From contig OX457057.1 of assembly GCA_949752795.1 (NCBI GenBank), positions 161,301,980-161,365,979 on the forward strand: a DNA stretch of 64,000 bases, written 5' to 3'. The translations under genes were made by a program, and so were the position numbers. This DNA is from Hyperoodon ampullatus (Eukaryota; Chordata; Mammalia; Artiodactyla; Ziphiidae). Numbering within the stretch: the stretch's first letter is position 1; each line of letters starts with the position of its first letter. Below the pieces are notes generated by a model. That model had not been told where the DNA came from. It saw only the letters and a list, made by a program, of their open reading frames with translations, and made no database searches. Positions 10,960-22,810 of the stretch are shown here, piece by piece.

Positions 10960-11480
10960 ATTATCAATACAGTATTATGTCTCAATTTCTCTATTATAAA
11001 TAACACTGAAATGAACATATTTGTGTACATTAATGCTCATTTGGATCAGTTATCTACAACAGGATCTACAAAGTGTGCTAAAACTGAACTAACGAATGTA
11101 CAGAACATGCTACTCTAGAGATCCAATGTTGAACTGTTTTCCAATTTACAATAACATGAACCCAACAGTTTCATTAATATATTTTAATATTAACTATGCT
11201 TTTTACTTTTGCTGATTACTAAGGAATATTAATTATATTCCTATTAGGGAAGAATATGGTTGCTTTAATTTGAATTTACTAGATTGCTAGCAGGACTAAA
11301 CATTCCGCCATAGAACTTAATCTATGTGAATTATCTTTTCTTGTCCTTTGCCCACTTACCTACCAGGATATTCAAGTTTTTCTTATTGATTTGCTGAGTT
11401 CTTACATTATAAATATATTAAACCTTTGTCATATTTGATAAAAATAATTTTCTTCAATGTCTGTAAAGGCAGTTCAATAT
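10960..11480 (-). mobile_element. Decayed LINE (L1M/HAL1-like), minus orientation
   Basis: Phrases such as AATAACACTGAAATGAACAT, TTTTCCAATTTACAATAACA and CTTTGCCCACTTACC match the reversed ORF2-to-3' region of old L1-type elements. It has many indels. Confidence 0.45.
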
Positions 11481-11774
11481 GGTGAATATTAAAGACCCTA
11501 ATTTAATTTAAGAAAAGGAAAAGCCTACCTACTAAGTCCAAACATGTAAAACTAAAGGTATAATTAATTTTAAGGGAGTTATTTTCACCTATAGTAAACA
11601 ATCCTGGTTTATAAATTTCTCAGAAAAAAATTTCAAAAATGTTCTAAAAATACAAATTTTCATAGATAATACAATACGACTCTAAGAAAAGTCAATCTAG
11701 GTTTTTAAAAACAGACAGGGGTAGTAGAAAATCTAAAATCAACAAATATGCCAATAGTTAAAAAATTTTCTAAT

Positions 11775-11945
11775 CATATTGTAGAGAACAAATGTACAGA
11801 CACCAAGGGGGGAAAGCAGGGGTGGGGGTGGGGGTGGAATGAATTGGGAGATTGGGATTGACATATATACACTAATATGTATTAAATAGATAATTAATAA
11901 GAACCTGCTACATAAAAATTAAATAAAATTCCAAAAAAAATAAAA
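11775..11945 (+). mobile_element. L1 3' end with G-rich tract
   Basis: It has the polypurine block GGGGTGGGGGTGGGGGTGG, then GACATATATACACTAATATG, ATAAGAACCTGCT and an A-rich tail. These are the hallmarks of the cetartiodactyl L1 3' UTR. It is strongly 5'-truncated. Confidence 0.75.
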
Positions 11946-11955
11946 CAAAAATTAA

Positions 11956-12558
11956 TGACAAAGAGCTATTCTTCCAAAGATTAAGTGAAGATTTTATTTA
12001 AGTCCAACTCAGCAAAGAAAATTGGGTTCTTAATTATTATTTGGTATCTGTCATATAGATTCTTAATGACTGCATTTTGTTATCTGGTAGCGAAATTTTA
12101 CTGAAAGTAATTTTCTGATTGACTTGTATTCTATGACATATGAATTATTAAAAATAAAGGTTAATTAATCAGACTTTATTGTATGTAACCAACACTGTGC
12201 ATATTCCAATCTCTAGCGGCAATGCATATGTGAAAAGATGGTTCCTGTAGACTGCTTCGAACAGGGTACCTGGATTCAACTTGTGTTTTATATGTATGAG
12301 AAGTACACTACTTCATAAAACATAAAGTTTTTTTGTAATGAGAAAAAAATTTTCTAACCATAAAAGCTTTAATCAGCTACCAACACAGTTAAAAAAATTA
12401 ACTCACTTTACTCTCCTTCTCACAAAGATACTTTGGTCTAGCCAAGTGTCAAGTGATAACTAAACGAACATGAGTTATTCTACATTACTAAATAATCTGT
12501 CAGTGATATGACAAAAGTTTTCTTTGGGCAAACTTCACTTTAAAACTAAAATAAATGC
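11956..12558. other. CEP350 intron 1, nothing recognised
   Basis: AT-rich sequence with no family that I can identify. Confidence 0.4.
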
Positions 12559-12559
12559 A

Positions 12560-12879
12560 GGCTTCCGTGGTAGTGCAGTGGTTAAGAATCTGCCTGCCAA
12601 TGCAGGGGACACGGGTTTGAGCCCTGGTCCGGGAAGATTCCCACATGCCACAGAGCAACTAAGCCTGTGCACCACAACTACTGAGCCTGCACTCTAGAGC
12701 CCAAGCGCCACAACTACTGAAGCCTGTGCGCCTACAGCCCTTGTTCTGCAACAAGAGAAGCCACCGCAATGAGAAGCCCACGTACTGCAATGAAGAGTAG
12801 CCCCCTCTCACCGCAACTAGAGAAAGCCCGTGCGCAGCAACAAAGACTCAAAGCAGCCAAAAAAAAAAAAAAAAAAAAA
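12560..12879 (+). mobile_element. CHR SINE, long subtype
   Basis: The body opens GGCTTCCGTGGTAGTGCAG and ends CAGCC followed by a pure A-tail. I see no clear target duplication, so flanks have probably diverged. Confidence 0.9.
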
Positions 12880-12989
12880 GACAACAATCATTTTAAACCA
12901 GAAGCCAAAATTACAGACCTCTTAACACTCTTGGGCATGACCATGAGGGCAGTTAATAGGTAATAATCATAGCTAATATTTTCCGTGTT

Positions 12990-13165
12990 TCTTCTATGTG
13001 AGCCAAGGGCTATACTGTTTTCCAGACACTATTTCCAATCTCATGAGGCAACTATCCCTATATTCATTGTACTGATGAAGAAAGTATCAGACAGACTATG
13101 GAACTAGTCCAAGGTCATTCAGGTAATAAGAGTCAGAACTGGAAATTAAACCTAGATCTCTCTCT
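12990..13165 (-). mobile_element. MIR SINE
   Basis: The order of a degenerate size-and-distribution block, ACTGATGAAGAAAGTATCAG, GTCCAAGGTCATTCAGGTAA and GTCAGAACTGGAAATTAAAC follows a reversed MIR core. Confidence 0.6.
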
Positions 13166-13184
13166 CTCTCAAACCTCTGAAAGC

Positions 13185-13620
13185 CTCTAATGGTCATTCA
13201 TATAATGGCAGTCATTGGCATATAGATGGTACAGATGGTAGCCTTGGGCATAGGTGAGGTTACCCAGGGAGAAAGTATAGTTTTCGAGAAGAAAAGAGCC
13301 CAAGGTCAAACTCTCTTGCACCTCAAGATTTAAAAGAGAAGGACTAGCTAGCAAAGGAAATTGAGAAAGAGAAGTAGAGAGGAAGTGGAAATCAGAGTGT
13401 AGTGTATGGAAGCCAAGGGAAAAGAGTATTTCAAGAGAGTGGTCAAACATGCTGCCAAAAGGCCAAGCAGGTTGAGGGCTTGTTATTTGAAAATGCCCAT
13501 TAGGTTTAGAGATAAAGAGGTCTTTGGTGATTTTAGTGAGAGCTAAGTGTGGAGAAATGGGGGTGGCAACCACACTGTGATTGTTTGAAGAATGACTGAA
13601 AAGTATCTTCTAAGTGGAAA
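13185..13620. repeat. Ancient interspersed repeat, unnamed
   Basis: CACCTCAAGATTTAAAAGAG, GGAAGCCAAGGGAAAAGAGT and GGTCTTTGGTGATTTTAGTG recall a recurrent mammalian repeat. The 128-residue frame on the minus strand here is not accepted as a gene. Confidence 0.3.
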
Positions 13621-13624
13621 CTGA

Positions 13625-14887
13625 ATGTATTCAACCAATTTTTTTGAGAAGTTTGTGAAGGAAAAAGAGAGCAGTAATGGAGGAGGGTGTTGGATTGAGG
13701 TTTTTTTGTGTTTGTTTTAAGTAAGAAGGCTTAATCGATTAAGTATAAATGCTGATAGGAAGAATCTCAGGGAGGGGAGGAGGCTAGAGATACACGAGAG
13801 AAAATATAATTGATGGTTGAAGTTTCTTGAGAGAACCTGGAGGCGAGGAAATCTTGAAACAGGCAAAGTATTCTTATAGTTCCTTTCCTCTAAAAGTTAC
13901 TTTTTCTGTTCTTTTTCCATTCTCCCTATTTATGAACTCTTAGCCTACATAATAAGAGGGCAATTTCTCAGCTCTGGTTAGTTTTCTCTGAGCCTTTGTA
14001 CTTCTCTTATGAGGTGAATATTTTGGTGATTCATGAAGTGTGGACTCCTTGTTGGCTTTATGTTTGCTAGCAAATAAACAGTTTTATGAAGTTGCATCTT
14101 TACTTGATTTACAGGTGTTCCTGCTTTTTATTTATATCACTTTTAACTGGATTCTTTTTATATCATTTATCATAGCTTTAGTGAAACTGTGTTTCCATTC
14201 TCTGTGGCAAATTAGAGTCATCCTTAGCTAACTTAGAAGTTAGCTGTCTGTCCCTCCCGCACCACCACTCCCCACTGCTTTTGCAGCCCTCTCCTTCCCA
14301 TACGCACACATAAGCCATTTTTATATTCTGAGCCATTGTCTGGAGCTTTTATTTATATTTTACATGATGCAAATAGAACTCGGTTAAATATAGGTTCTTT
14401 TTTAGTTCTTGTGATATCCGACTTTAGTCTGAACAAAGCAGTATTGTTCATTTATGCTTTGACTTTTACATGAAACAACTTGTTTCTCTACAAGATGCCA
14501 GTTAAACTCACTGTAAAATGGTCACTAAAATAAAACTCTTGAGTCACATAAATAAGAAAAGTATTCTTAGGCTTTCTGAAAATTAAGTTCGCAGTATAGT
14601 AAGTAGGCAAAGTGCAAGACAGTGATATAGATCCTGTGTTACTGGTTTCTGAAACTATGGTCAGATCTTATCTCTGATAACCCAACCCACATAATCAACT
14701 GCTTATTCAGAAATCTCAAAGACACATCAAACTCATCATCTCCAAAAGCCAAGTCATGATTATTCCCAAAAAACAAACTTGAGGTATTCCCTATCACACT
14801 CCAGTTGCACAAGCAAGAAATATCCACAAGAGGTGATTGATTATACTATATGACCTCTAAGATCCTTTTCCCCTTTGAATTTAATAA
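13625..14887. other. CEP350 intron 1, nothing recognised
   Basis: No coding exon, RNA gene or nameable repeat is seen. Confidence 0.4.
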
Positions 14888-14895
14888 TCTATACC

Positions 14896-15399
14896 ACCAA
14901 TTCTCAGAGCGTGGTCCAGGCATCCTTGAGGGTCTATGAGACCCTTTCAAGAATGTCTTTAAAATCAAAACTATTTCCATGATAATATTAAGACAGTATT
15001 TGTCTTTTTCACTCTCATTCTCTTGGGAGTGTGTATAGTGGAGTTTCCCAAAGGCTCCATGACATATGGTATCACAACAGATTGAATACAGAAGCAGATA
15101 TGAGAATCCAGATGTCTTCTATTAAGCCAGGCATTATAAAGATTTGAAAAATGTCAAACAATGCCATTCTCTCACTAAATTTTTTTTTGTTTTGGAAAAT
15201 ATAGTTATTTTTTATTTTAAAAATTGTGTATTAATATGATACAGTTTATGGTTATTTTAAATAAACTAATAAATATGTTTAAAGTTTCTAATACAACAAA
15301 TATCAACAGATACAGTCCACATAAAAGCTCTTTGAGTTTTCAATAACTCAAGAGTATATAAAGTGTCTCCTTGACACCAAGAAGTCTGACAAACTCTGA
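14896..15399. mobile_element. hAT-type DNA transposon remnant with perfect 8 bp target duplication
   Basis: TCTATACC occurs at 14888-14895 and again at 15400-15407, directly flanking a block that opens AATTCTCAGAGCGTGGTCC and closes near AAGTCTGACAAACTCTGA. An 8 bp duplication and TTCTCA-type termini are diagnostic of hAT elements. Internal phrases (GAGGGTCTATGAGACCCTTT, TTTTTCACTCTCATTCTCT) are shared with the element at 51498. Confidence 0.7.
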
Positions 15400-15504
15400 T
15401 CTATACCTATCATATGTATATACAAATAAGATATGACATTTTGAAATAGCCAATTCTCAAGTATCTTCTAGCAGCAAATTTTCCTTTCACATTTATTGAC
15501 AGCG

Positions 15505-15610
15505 CTCTCATTCAGTCACATAGACTTATTCAGCTCAATTATTTATTGGGCTCCTACTATGTGCAGGTACTGGAGATAAAAAATGAAAGAAACGACTTCG
15601 TTCTGGCTCT
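15505..15610 (-). mobile_element. L2 LINE fragment
   Basis: ATTTATTGGGCTCCTACTAT followed by GTGCAGGTACTGGAG is the reversed 3' end of L2. Confidence 0.5.
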
Positions 15611-15614
15611 CCCA

Positions 15615-16534
15615 GAGTTATTTTCCGTAACTTTGCTTCTGTTCTCTCATCTTTATCAGACCCGATGTAACAACCATCTATGCCTGAAAGGTTGAAAAGA
15701 AACAACCCTGCAACAGTCATACTATCTAGTCTCAATATAAAATGGACAAATTTAGTAGGGACCAGGCTAGGAAAAGTGGAAAACATTCCAGCTCTAAAAC
15801 AGACCTACTACACTGTTCTATGTGAATTCTCAGAATAACCAATACTCCCATAATATGGGATACAAAAACAAATGACCTGAGAATTAGCCTCACCTCTTTT
15901 TACGTATAAAATACAAACCTCAACAACTACTTTTAACAATTAAGAATGACCTCCTATAATCCAGGAAACCCAGAAGAAACTATAACATCTGGCACCAGCT
16001 TGACCTCCGGTGTATAGGAAACTGGATAGGGATCACAAAGAACACAATGTCCCCCACTGATATGAAATGAAGAGCTAAACTAGAGCCTGATTAAAGGTAC
16101 CTCTAGTCTTTTACTTAAAAAAACCTAAAAATAGGAGCCTATACTTTGTTTACCCTCTATCTAGTTATCCTGAATATTTACTCTTCTAAATTAATTTCAA
16201 GGAATATATCCTTATAAATGTGTCTTATAGTGCAAGTCAGGATTATTTTTTGTCCCAAAAATTTTCACTACAAAAGCTTCCCTGATACAGAAGAAACCGT
16301 TAACACTGGTTAACTCTGCGGACAGGGACTGAGGATCTAAGAAAGGAAGCAGATTTTCCAGTGGATATGTTTTCGAATTTTTTTAAAGCAGATACATTTA
16401 TCACGTTTTGAGGAAAAAAACAAGGAAAAGTAATTTTGAGAAGTTTCCTTCAACATTCAATAACTTAGCTAATTTAGAGGCTGTTAAGGAAACAAATATA
16501 ACAACTTTTTCTTTCACTTGAAGCTGCTGTATAG
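15615..16534. other. CEP350 intron 1, nothing recognised
   Basis: Unique-looking intronic sequence; no supported feature. Confidence 0.4.
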
Positions 16535-16700
16535 TTGCTCCCACTTTATCTTTCCTCTTACCTCCCCACCTCCATACTATTTATTTACATATCTGTCTCT
16601 TACATGTCACTGTGGGAATGATGTTTTATTCCTCTTTATATCCCTAGTCCATGCACAGTACACAGCACCCACTAGGTGCTCCAGACCTGTCTGCTGAATG
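16535..16700 (+). mobile_element. L2 LINE fragment
   Basis: TATATCCCTAGTCCATGCAC followed by CACTAGGTGCTCCAGA fits the degraded 3' part of L2. Confidence 0.4.
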
Positions 16701-17028
16701 ACTGTCCCATTGATAAATCTCAGAATCCAATTCTCAAATGCAAACAGGGCAAAAAAACCCCACAGGTATTTCATATAATATGAAGAGGTTAACCACTGGT
16801 AAGCAAAAAATTTCTTTCATGGTAACATGTAAAAAAACAATAAGCAAAATAATAGTTATACGTGTACATATGCATGTTATGTTTTAAAATAAGCCCAAAA
16901 CTAAAAAGAAATTCTTTAAAAAAATACTCTTATTTTATAGATTTAGACATGAAAATCATGAATGAAATGAAGCCAGTTAAATGAAGCCAGTGCTATTACT
17001 CATGAATGATTTTTAAATCTAGTTTTTA

Positions 17029-17425
17029 GGGACTTCCCTGGTGGCGCAGTGGTTAAGAATCCACCTGCCAATGCAGGGGACATGGGTTCGAGCCCCGGTC
17101 CAGGAAGATCCCACATGCCGCGGAGCAACTAAGCCCGCGCGCCACAACTACTGGGCCTGCGCTCTAGAGCCCGCGAGCCACAACTACTGAGCCTGCACTC
17201 TAGAGCCCACAAGCCACAACTACTGAGACCACATGCCACAACTACTGAAGCCAGGGAGCCTAGAGCCCATGCTCCACAATAGAAGCCACCGCAATGAGAA
17301 GCCCGCGCACCACAACTAGAAAAAGCCTGCATGCAGCAACAAAGACCCAACACAGCCAAAAGTAAATAAGCAAGCAAACATGGTTGCTTAAGGAAAGTAG
17401 GATGTAGGTTTTAAAAAAATCAATC
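17029..17425 (+). mobile_element. CHR SINE, long subtype, with extra 3' segment before the target duplication
   Basis: The body runs from GGGACTTCCCTGGTGGCGCA to CAGCCAAAAGTAAATAAG. The 13 bp duplication AATCTAGTTTTTA (17016-17028) does not recur until 17426-17438. About 55 bases of non-SINE sequence ending GGTTTT then A7 lie in between. Confidence 0.92.
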
Positions 17426-17779
17426 AATCTAGTTTTTAAAAGGGAGAGACGCCATGATTCCAAAGGAGCTTTTACAAGTCCACTTACAACAACAACAAAA
17501 ACTTTAAGTGGTTAACTTTTTAAAAAATCACCTAACCTCAAATTTATCAAAGATAAATCCGATTCTTCTGGTTGCAAAAATATCCTTCCATCTATAAAAA
17601 GATCTCCTTTACACCATTATTTCTCTATAGAATTTTAAATGATTCATCATACAAGAAAGCGTAGCATCTACACAACTTTTCAGAGATGCATCTATATTGT
17701 TTAAGTGTAGTCCAACTTCATTTATAACTAATCAGAGAACAAAGCATATTAGAGCTGGAAGTTAGGGGTCATCTAGTCT

Positions 17780-18632
17780 CATGTTTTTCAAATACGTAGT
17801 AATGGTACCATGTAGTAGATCAAAAAGAATCAATCTGGTACGTTAGAGCTTGCATTTTTTAATGAAACCAAATAAAACTGAATTGAAAATATCAGGGTGT
17901 ATTGAAAGCAGCAAGGGTATTTTTTAAGTGAAACTTTCATTTCATTTTATATATAGATATATACATATCTATGTATATTATGTTCCCATGGAAAATCTAT
18001 TTTTTACTGTAGGTGTCCTAGTCAAAGAGTTCAAGAGGTTAAGCTTTCTCAGTTCGCAGAACTCTTAGTGTCTCAGTAATTTTTTCATAGTGCCCACAGG
18101 CCAAAAAAATACCTAACAGTTCCATTAATAGGTAGTTAGGTCCATATAGCCTAGTAAGTATTTATGTCCTAACAACTTAGTAGCAGCTTGAAAAATACAT
18201 ATGAATTAAAAGAAATCTTTTAATTATTAAATAACCACAATTACTTACTAATGGGATGTGTGCACCTAAAAGACATTACATAATTTCTCAGACCTTGAAA
18301 TCACTTTGGACACGGCCACTTTCATTTACTGTTTCACACTGATTTCTGCACAGAACTTTCTTTTCATCACAGCAATCCCCAAAACCTAGCTTTTTGAAGA
18401 CATAACTGTCATTGAAAGGAATGTGGCACAATCTCATGCACAGTACCTCAAACTAATAGTTTAAGCAGTGGTCTCACAGACGTCAAATATCCCACAGATA
18501 ACCCACAGTTGTCAAATATTACAGTTTCCCTCAAAAATTTAAAAATATTCAACAGTGCCCATGTGAGTTTACTATGGTGCTCCCAGGTACCTCATGGCAC
18601 CGTCTGGGGATGCTGGGTTTACAAAACACTGA
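17780..18632. mobile_element. hAT-like DNA transposon remnant of about 850 bp
   Basis: The ends form an inverted pair: CATGTTTTTCAAATAC at the left and, reversed, CAGTGTTTTGTAAACC at the right. TCTAGTCT (17772-17779) and TCTAGCCT (18633-18640) look like a diverged 8 bp target duplication. The older flanking repeat (GAGCTGGAAGTTAGGGGTCA) appears to resume on the right. No transposase frame survives. Confidence 0.6.
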
Positions 18633-19159
18633 TCTAGCCTATGTGCTTACTTTGTAAATTAAGAAATAAGACGTAAGGTCACAAAGCTAGAATAAAAATA
18701 AATACATTCATCAGGAACTTTCATAGATTAATTTTAACCTTCCATCAACAAAAGTTTTGAAACAGAATCTAATCATGTGATACTCTGTAGCTCTCTGAAA
18801 AACTATATTCAAAACTACATTATGTGACTGTATAATAGTAGAAAAATTCTGCCTCGATATTTTCTTTTTCAGAAAAAAGTTTCAAAAATGATAATGCCAC
18901 TTACAATAAACAACACAAAAGTGCCTAAAGTAAAGAAAAAAGGAAAGTCCTCCACTCTCCCAGTGATAAACACAGCTAATAGTTTAATGTCTATCCTTAC
19001 AGAGCCCTTCCTATGCACATACAAAATCAAAACAAAATCAAACTACATTTCTTTGCCTATGTGTTTAACACTGAATCATATTGCACAGTGTAGTGCAACT
19101 TATTTTTTTCACTCAATATTATATCATGAACATTCTTCCTTGTCAGAACATAATAATAA

Positions 19160-19345
19160 TTACAAACACCTATGTGGTACTTACTTAGGGCTTAAATATT
19201 AACTCATTTAATTCTCACAACAGCCCTGTCAGGTGAGAACTATAATTATATCCACTTTATAGATGAGTTTAAGTAACCTGCTAATGGTCAGAGCTAATAA
19301 ATGGTTAGGATTTGAACCCAGAAAGTTGGCTGCATGGTCCCTGTG
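19160..19345 (-). mobile_element. MIR SINE
   Basis: CTCATTTAATTCTCACAACA, TATCCACTTTATAGATGAG, GAGCTAATAAATGG and GATTTGAACCCAG are in the order of a reversed MIR, including its tRNA-like end. Confidence 0.8.
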
Positions 19346-19399
19346 CTCAAAGAAACACTCAGCTACTTCTCATCAAGTAAATATATCTATCCCTCAATC

Positions 19400-19690
19400 T
19401 ATTAACAAGTGCATTGTATGTCACAGCATAAATATACTGTAATTTTAACTATTCCCCTACCAACAAACATTTAGGATTTTTTTGTTACTTATAAATGTTG
19501 TAGACATTTATTTGTAATAATGCTAAAATGAACATCCTTATAGATTTGTTCTAGTGCTCTTGTGTTAAAATTTCTGTAAGGTAAACTCCTAAAAATGAAA
19601 TGATTCTATCAAAGAATATGAGCACTTTTAATTTTGATAGGTGATGCCAAATTTCCTTCCAGAAACAGTTGTACCAATTTATAGTCCCAA
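19400..19690 (-). mobile_element. Decayed LINE (L1M/HAL1-like)
   Basis: GCTAAAATGAACATCCTTAT, ATGCCAAATTTCCTTCCAGA and GTACCAATTTATAGTCCCAA follow the reversed order of old L1-like sequence. Confidence 0.5.
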
Positions 19691-19739
19691 TGACAGAGGA
19701 GAAGTTTGAGATTCATATTTAGGTTAAAAAATATTTCGG

Positions 19740-20073
19740 GGGGCTTCCCTGGTGGCGCAGCGGTTAAGAACCCACCTGTCACTGCAGGGGACACGGGTTT
19801 AGCCCTGGTCCGGGAAGATCCCACATGCCACGGAGCAACTAAGCCCGTGTGCCATAACTACTGAGTCTGCACTCTAGAGCCCAGAAGCCACAACTACTGA
19901 GCCCACGTGCCACAACTACTGAAGCCCATGCGCCTGGAGCCCATGCTCCGCAACAAGAGAAGCCACCGCAATGAGAAGCCCGCGCATCACAACGAAGAGT
20001 AGCCCCCGCTCACTGCCAACCAGAGAAGGCCCGCGCGCAGCAACGAAGATCCAACACAGCCAAAAATAAATAA
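19740..20073 (+). mobile_element. CHR SINE, long subtype
   Basis: It opens GGGCTTCCCTGGTGGCGCAG and ends CAGCCAAAAATAAATAAAT. A short ATATTT repeat on both sides may be the target duplication. Confidence 0.92.
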
Positions 20074-20675
20074 ATACATATTTGATTCATGAAAAGTGAG
20101 GCCTGTTTTTCTGAGTTTTTAGTTAACACTTACATAGAAGAGATTGCCGGTTGTTCACAATTAGCCTCTGATTTGATAATTATCTTCATATTAAACAAAT
20201 GTAGACTTCACAGCTGTATAGTAGAGTCTTCATCCAGTTATGAAATCAACTATGGGTGAGATATTTCCTCCATATGAACTCTGTTTACTTACATATAAAA
20301 CGTGGGAATTGGACTAGCTAGCCTTTAAGATTTAAAACTCCCAATGCTGTAATTAAAGGAGACTTAAAATTATTACAAACCTATAATTATAGTACTAGTA
20401 TAACAGGTCAGGGTCTTAAAGCTTCCATTTTCTTTAAATTACAATAACTATTGCCAGAACATCTAAGCAAATCATTAAAATAGTCAATAAAGCTTTCAGG
20501 ATCTACCTGTGGCTTATTCTCAGTAGCTTTTTAATCCCAGACTGTCATTCCCCTGCTACCTAGCAAACTTGACTTTATCTATGGACTATATTCCTAAGAA
20601 GAATTGATGTGTGCCTAGGAACCATGAACTAGTGTTTTGTTTTGTTTAAATACTATGCCAAGACCACTCTCTAGT
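20074..20675. other. CEP350 intron 1, nothing recognised
   Basis: A faint MIR-like phrase occurs near 20290 (AAAACGTGGGAATTGGACTA) but it is too weak to annotate. Confidence 0.35.
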
Positions 20676-20800
20676 CAATTTATTCAGCCAATATTTATTG
20701 ACTATTTTACTATGTGCTAGGCACTGGGTGCACAACAGTTAGCAGACAATCTCTGCCATCATGGAACTTACACACTAGATGAGAAAGGCAAAGAATAACC
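20676..20800 (-). mobile_element. L2 LINE fragment
   Basis: CAGCCAATATTTATTGACTA and TATGTGCTAGGCACTGGGTG followed by CTGCCATCATGGAACTTAC match the reversed L2 3' end. Confidence 0.65.
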
Positions 20801-21449
20801 CAAAGTAACCACCAGCAAATGTGAAGTTATACTTGTGATAACGAACAAAAATATTAATGCAAAAAAACCTATGCAATCTTTTGATTATTCAGGTTTTTGG
20901 AGTGATTTGTGACACTAGAAATTGACTTTGTAAAAAGAAGTCAATAAAGAAAATTACTTCACGACTTGCCCCACAAGGCAAAAATAGCAATCACAAGTAT
21001 AGATGGCAAGTTAACTTTTTAAATCATCAATTCTATAATAAAATCACCAAGATGTCCCTACTTTTCAGTTATGCTGCTGACCATGTGGCTTGAATATTTG
21101 TTTTAGTTAACCAAGAATATAAACAATTTGAAGTACTAAAGATGACAGAACTCTGAGTATCCAAACAAAATGAGAGACGACAAATTAACTACAACTTCTG
21201 AAGAACACTGTTCAAGCAAAAAGTACATATAGAAGTAGAGCAATTCACTACAATAATTCATGGCTTGTTACTAATTAACATAATGCTATGAAAATACTAA
21301 TGTTTTTAAAGTACCGACAGTTATCCACGTAAGGAACTAGTGGCTTGTCACAATCTTTTAGATTTTAAAAAACCAAATGCCAGAAGTATCTATATTAATA
21401 TTCAATTTTAAATAAAACTAATTCTATGACGTTAACTAGACGTGATCAC

Positions 21450-21535
21450 TTCGCAATAAATACAAAGATCGAATAACTCTACACGCCTGAAACCAGTATG
21501 TCAATTATACCTCAATAAAAATAAAGACAAAATTT
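21450..21535 (+). mobile_element. L1 3'-terminal fragment
   Basis: CGCCTGAAACCAGTATGTCA followed by ATTATACCTCAATAAAAA is the terminal phrase of older L1 copies. Confidence 0.6.
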
Positions 21536-22810
21536 TAAAGTCTTAGATCATCTGTGGAAATAAGACCATCATTCACATAAATAAATGAACTTCCTTGTTC
21601 ATTTATTTATTCCTTGTCGATTTCCACAACTGCAAAATAAGGACATTTGTCAAATCTACCTCACAAAATTGCTATGAGGACTAAATAATTTATGTAGAGG
21701 CACACCAAAAAATGATGTAAGTTATTTTAGACAGTAGTTTCTTTTTGCTCCCACTATAACTTACAGCTGTTTAACAAACAACAAAATTCGTTAGATAGGG
21801 ACTTCATCTCCTTTCTTCTGTCCATGATATGGTAAAAGTGTTATAAAATGGGCAAAAGACTAGCAATCAGACCATTAGAAAAAAATTCTAAACTTCATAA
21901 CTCATAAATTGATTACCCCACAGGAGGCTGGCTGTTCAAGTATTAATGCTCTTACATAACACTACGCACCAATATATCTCAGAGAATCAGAGAAATTCTT
22001 CCACATATGTATCAAATTGTTTACATATTATAACTCACCATTATTACAAACACAAGCCGTGCTACTCACTATGAAAAGTTGAGATACATATGTATTTATC
22101 CACACATACAATGTATTCTAGCTTGATGTTTATCTAACTGATTAAAGTATCTTAAATGCAATGCAATGACGGTTCAATGGTTCAGATTTATTTTATTACA
22201 CTGAATGGAGTTTGTAAATTTAGCACACCAAAACTAATTATTACATACCCATGGGCTTAAAGCAACTTCTACCATAGGTCTAACAACCAATCCCCCAAAG
22301 TCACAATCTCATGTTATTAGCAGCACATTGCCTTGTTTAAACACAATATTTTAAACTAAGAAATTTTTTAAATGGAGAGTATTTTAATTGCTCCACAAAC
22401 CTTTTCAAGTTCTTACTAGGTCTGCCTAAAATAGCCGTCCTTTAAAAACCCTTAAAATACAGGGCTGGAGGAGGTATCGTTAACATGGCAACATAACCAT
22501 TAACGACTTTTCCAAATTCAAAACGAGGATCACCATCAAAACAAAACAATCAGGTGAAGTACAGACGTGGATACTGATCACTATTCCTGACAACGTGTTT
22601 TTTCCTTTATGGAAGATTTGCTGCTACACAAAAACCACATCAAAATCTATACCTATGTGCAACTTCCTATCCGAAAAGCCAGCCAAATTCCAACCCATAT
22701 TTGTGACATTAGCTAAATATCATTTAGCATGTTAGGCTACACTTCAAAGAGGGCAGGGGAAAATACTGACAACTTTCAAAGCGTACAAGCTTTTTAAATC
22801 TCCCCCTACA
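21536..22810. other. CEP350 intron 1 proximal part, nothing recognised
   Basis: Apart from a weak MIR-like phrase at 21600-21705, this AT-rich stretch just downstream of the promoter (in gene direction) has no repeats. Lack of young insertions next to a CpG-island promoter is usual. Confidence 0.4.

Noticed and set aside
13187..13573. 128-residue minus-strand frame
   Set aside because: It lies over a decayed interspersed repeat, with no protein family pattern and no splice support.
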